Assembly: GCA_036259355.1 (NCBI GenBank)
Contig: DATABY010000046.1
Coordinates: forward strand, 3,426 to 67,425
Reading direction: 5' to 3'
DNA length: 64,000 bases
Origin: JALZDI01 sp036259355
Lineage (GTDB): Bacteria > Actinomycetota > Actinomycetes > Propionibacteriales > Nocardioidaceae
The position numbers were made by a program, and so were the translations under genes. The notes below the pieces were generated by a model. The model made no database searches. It was not told where the DNA came from and was given only the letters and a program-made list of their open reading frames with translations. Below, piece by piece: positions 63,858 through 64,000 of the stretch (positions are counted from its first letter, which is position 1; each line of letters starts with the position of its first letter).

Positions 63858-64000
63858 TCAGTCGTAGGCGATCGACACCGACTCGGAGATCGGCATCGAC
63901 TGGCAGGCGAGCGTATAGCCCTCGGCGAGGTCCTGGTCGTCGAGGATCTCGTTGTGCCGCAGGTCGACCTCACCCTTCTCCAGCCGGCACGTGCACGCGC
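63858..64000 (-). CDS. kshB: 3' end of a ferredoxin-reductase, probably KshB
   Basis: The last 47 codons of a gene that begins outside the window. Reading from the edge: ACTCRLEKGEVDLRHNEIL, DDQDLAEGYTLACQSMP, ending ISESVSIAYD. This is the C-terminal plant-type [2Fe-2S] domain of class IA-type reductases, with two of its cluster cysteines (TC and AC). KshB, the reductase of 3-ketosteroid 9-alpha-hydroxylase, ends this way and fits the steroid context; PaaE is the alternative. Confidence 0.65.
   Translation of the reverse strand, partial: ACTCRLEKGEVDLRHNEILDDQDLAEGYTLACQSMPISESVSIAYD

Noticed and set aside
35650..64000. KstR2 operators (ANCAAGNNCTTGNT) for ring C/D degradation
   Set aside because: No sequence fitting this motif was found near any gene of the steroid region.

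Overview
The window is high-GC DNA with dense genes, many GTG starts, 1-14 base start/stop overlaps and several start codons without a leader. It carries typical actinobacterial genes: mycothiol glycosyltransferase, CarD, SenX3-RegX3, an HbhA-like protein, DUF2516, an F420-type flavoprotein fold, an Mce operon and KstR. I infer a steroid-degrading actinomycete, possibly of the Nocardioidaceae; the genus is not proven. No tRNA, rRNA, CRISPR, prophage or IS element was seen, and no stretch above 300 bases lacks a gene.

Region 1 (1-8948) is mostly housekeeping. It holds the 5' part of an Mrp antiporter subunit A gene, a glucose-dehydrogenase-like enzyme, an acyltransferase, a four-gene sulfate-activation operon on the minus strand (APS kinase with a decayed N-terminal half, TauE/SafE permease, cysD, cysN), and an asparaginase.

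Region 2 (9095-31351) keeps blocks known from the mycobacterial chromosome. Rv0474-hbhA-Rv0476-like genes are followed by a deleted hydrolase pseudogene, a macro-domain protein, a BCCT carrier, typA and an SDR. Then come mshA, a YbjN protein, gpm, phoU, senX3-regX3 (with a PHO-box-like repeat between phoU and senX3), carD, and ispD with ispF in an unusual convergent overlap. The region ends with a membrane-anchored molybdopterin oxidoreductase, a three-gene coupled operon with a C39-type protease, cysS, rlmB and an acyl-CoA dehydrogenase.

Region 3 (31459-35560) is on the minus strand: an S9 peptidase, a DUF4032 protein, a SoxR-type regulator and a CsbD protein.

Region 4 (35650-59778) is the main find, a compact steroid-uptake and side-chain-degradation locus. 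It has the KstR repressor gene and five sites fitting or nearly fitting the known KstR operator TNNAACNNGTTNNA. The sites lie before (i) an F420/PPOX flavoprotein plus ferredoxin, (ii) the mce4-type steroid importer yrbEA-yrbEB-mceABCDEF plus two Mce-associated proteins, (iii) two steroid-type SDRs, (iv) the divergent pair kstR / glycosyltransferase-methyltransferase-alpha/alpha-barrel protein, and (v) a side-chain operon: a FadE34-like enzyme, a single-chain FadE28::FadE29-like enzyme, ChsH2, ChsH1 and Ltp2. Together these import the sterol and remove its side chain down to the C17 ketone, releasing propionyl-CoA.

Region 5 (59787-64000) has a GGDEF-EAL protein, a small Cys protein and a GNAT enzyme whose divergent start codons are 17 bases apart, and, at the edge, an Hsd4B-like hydratase next to the 3' end of a KshB-like reductase gene, which continues the steroid theme.
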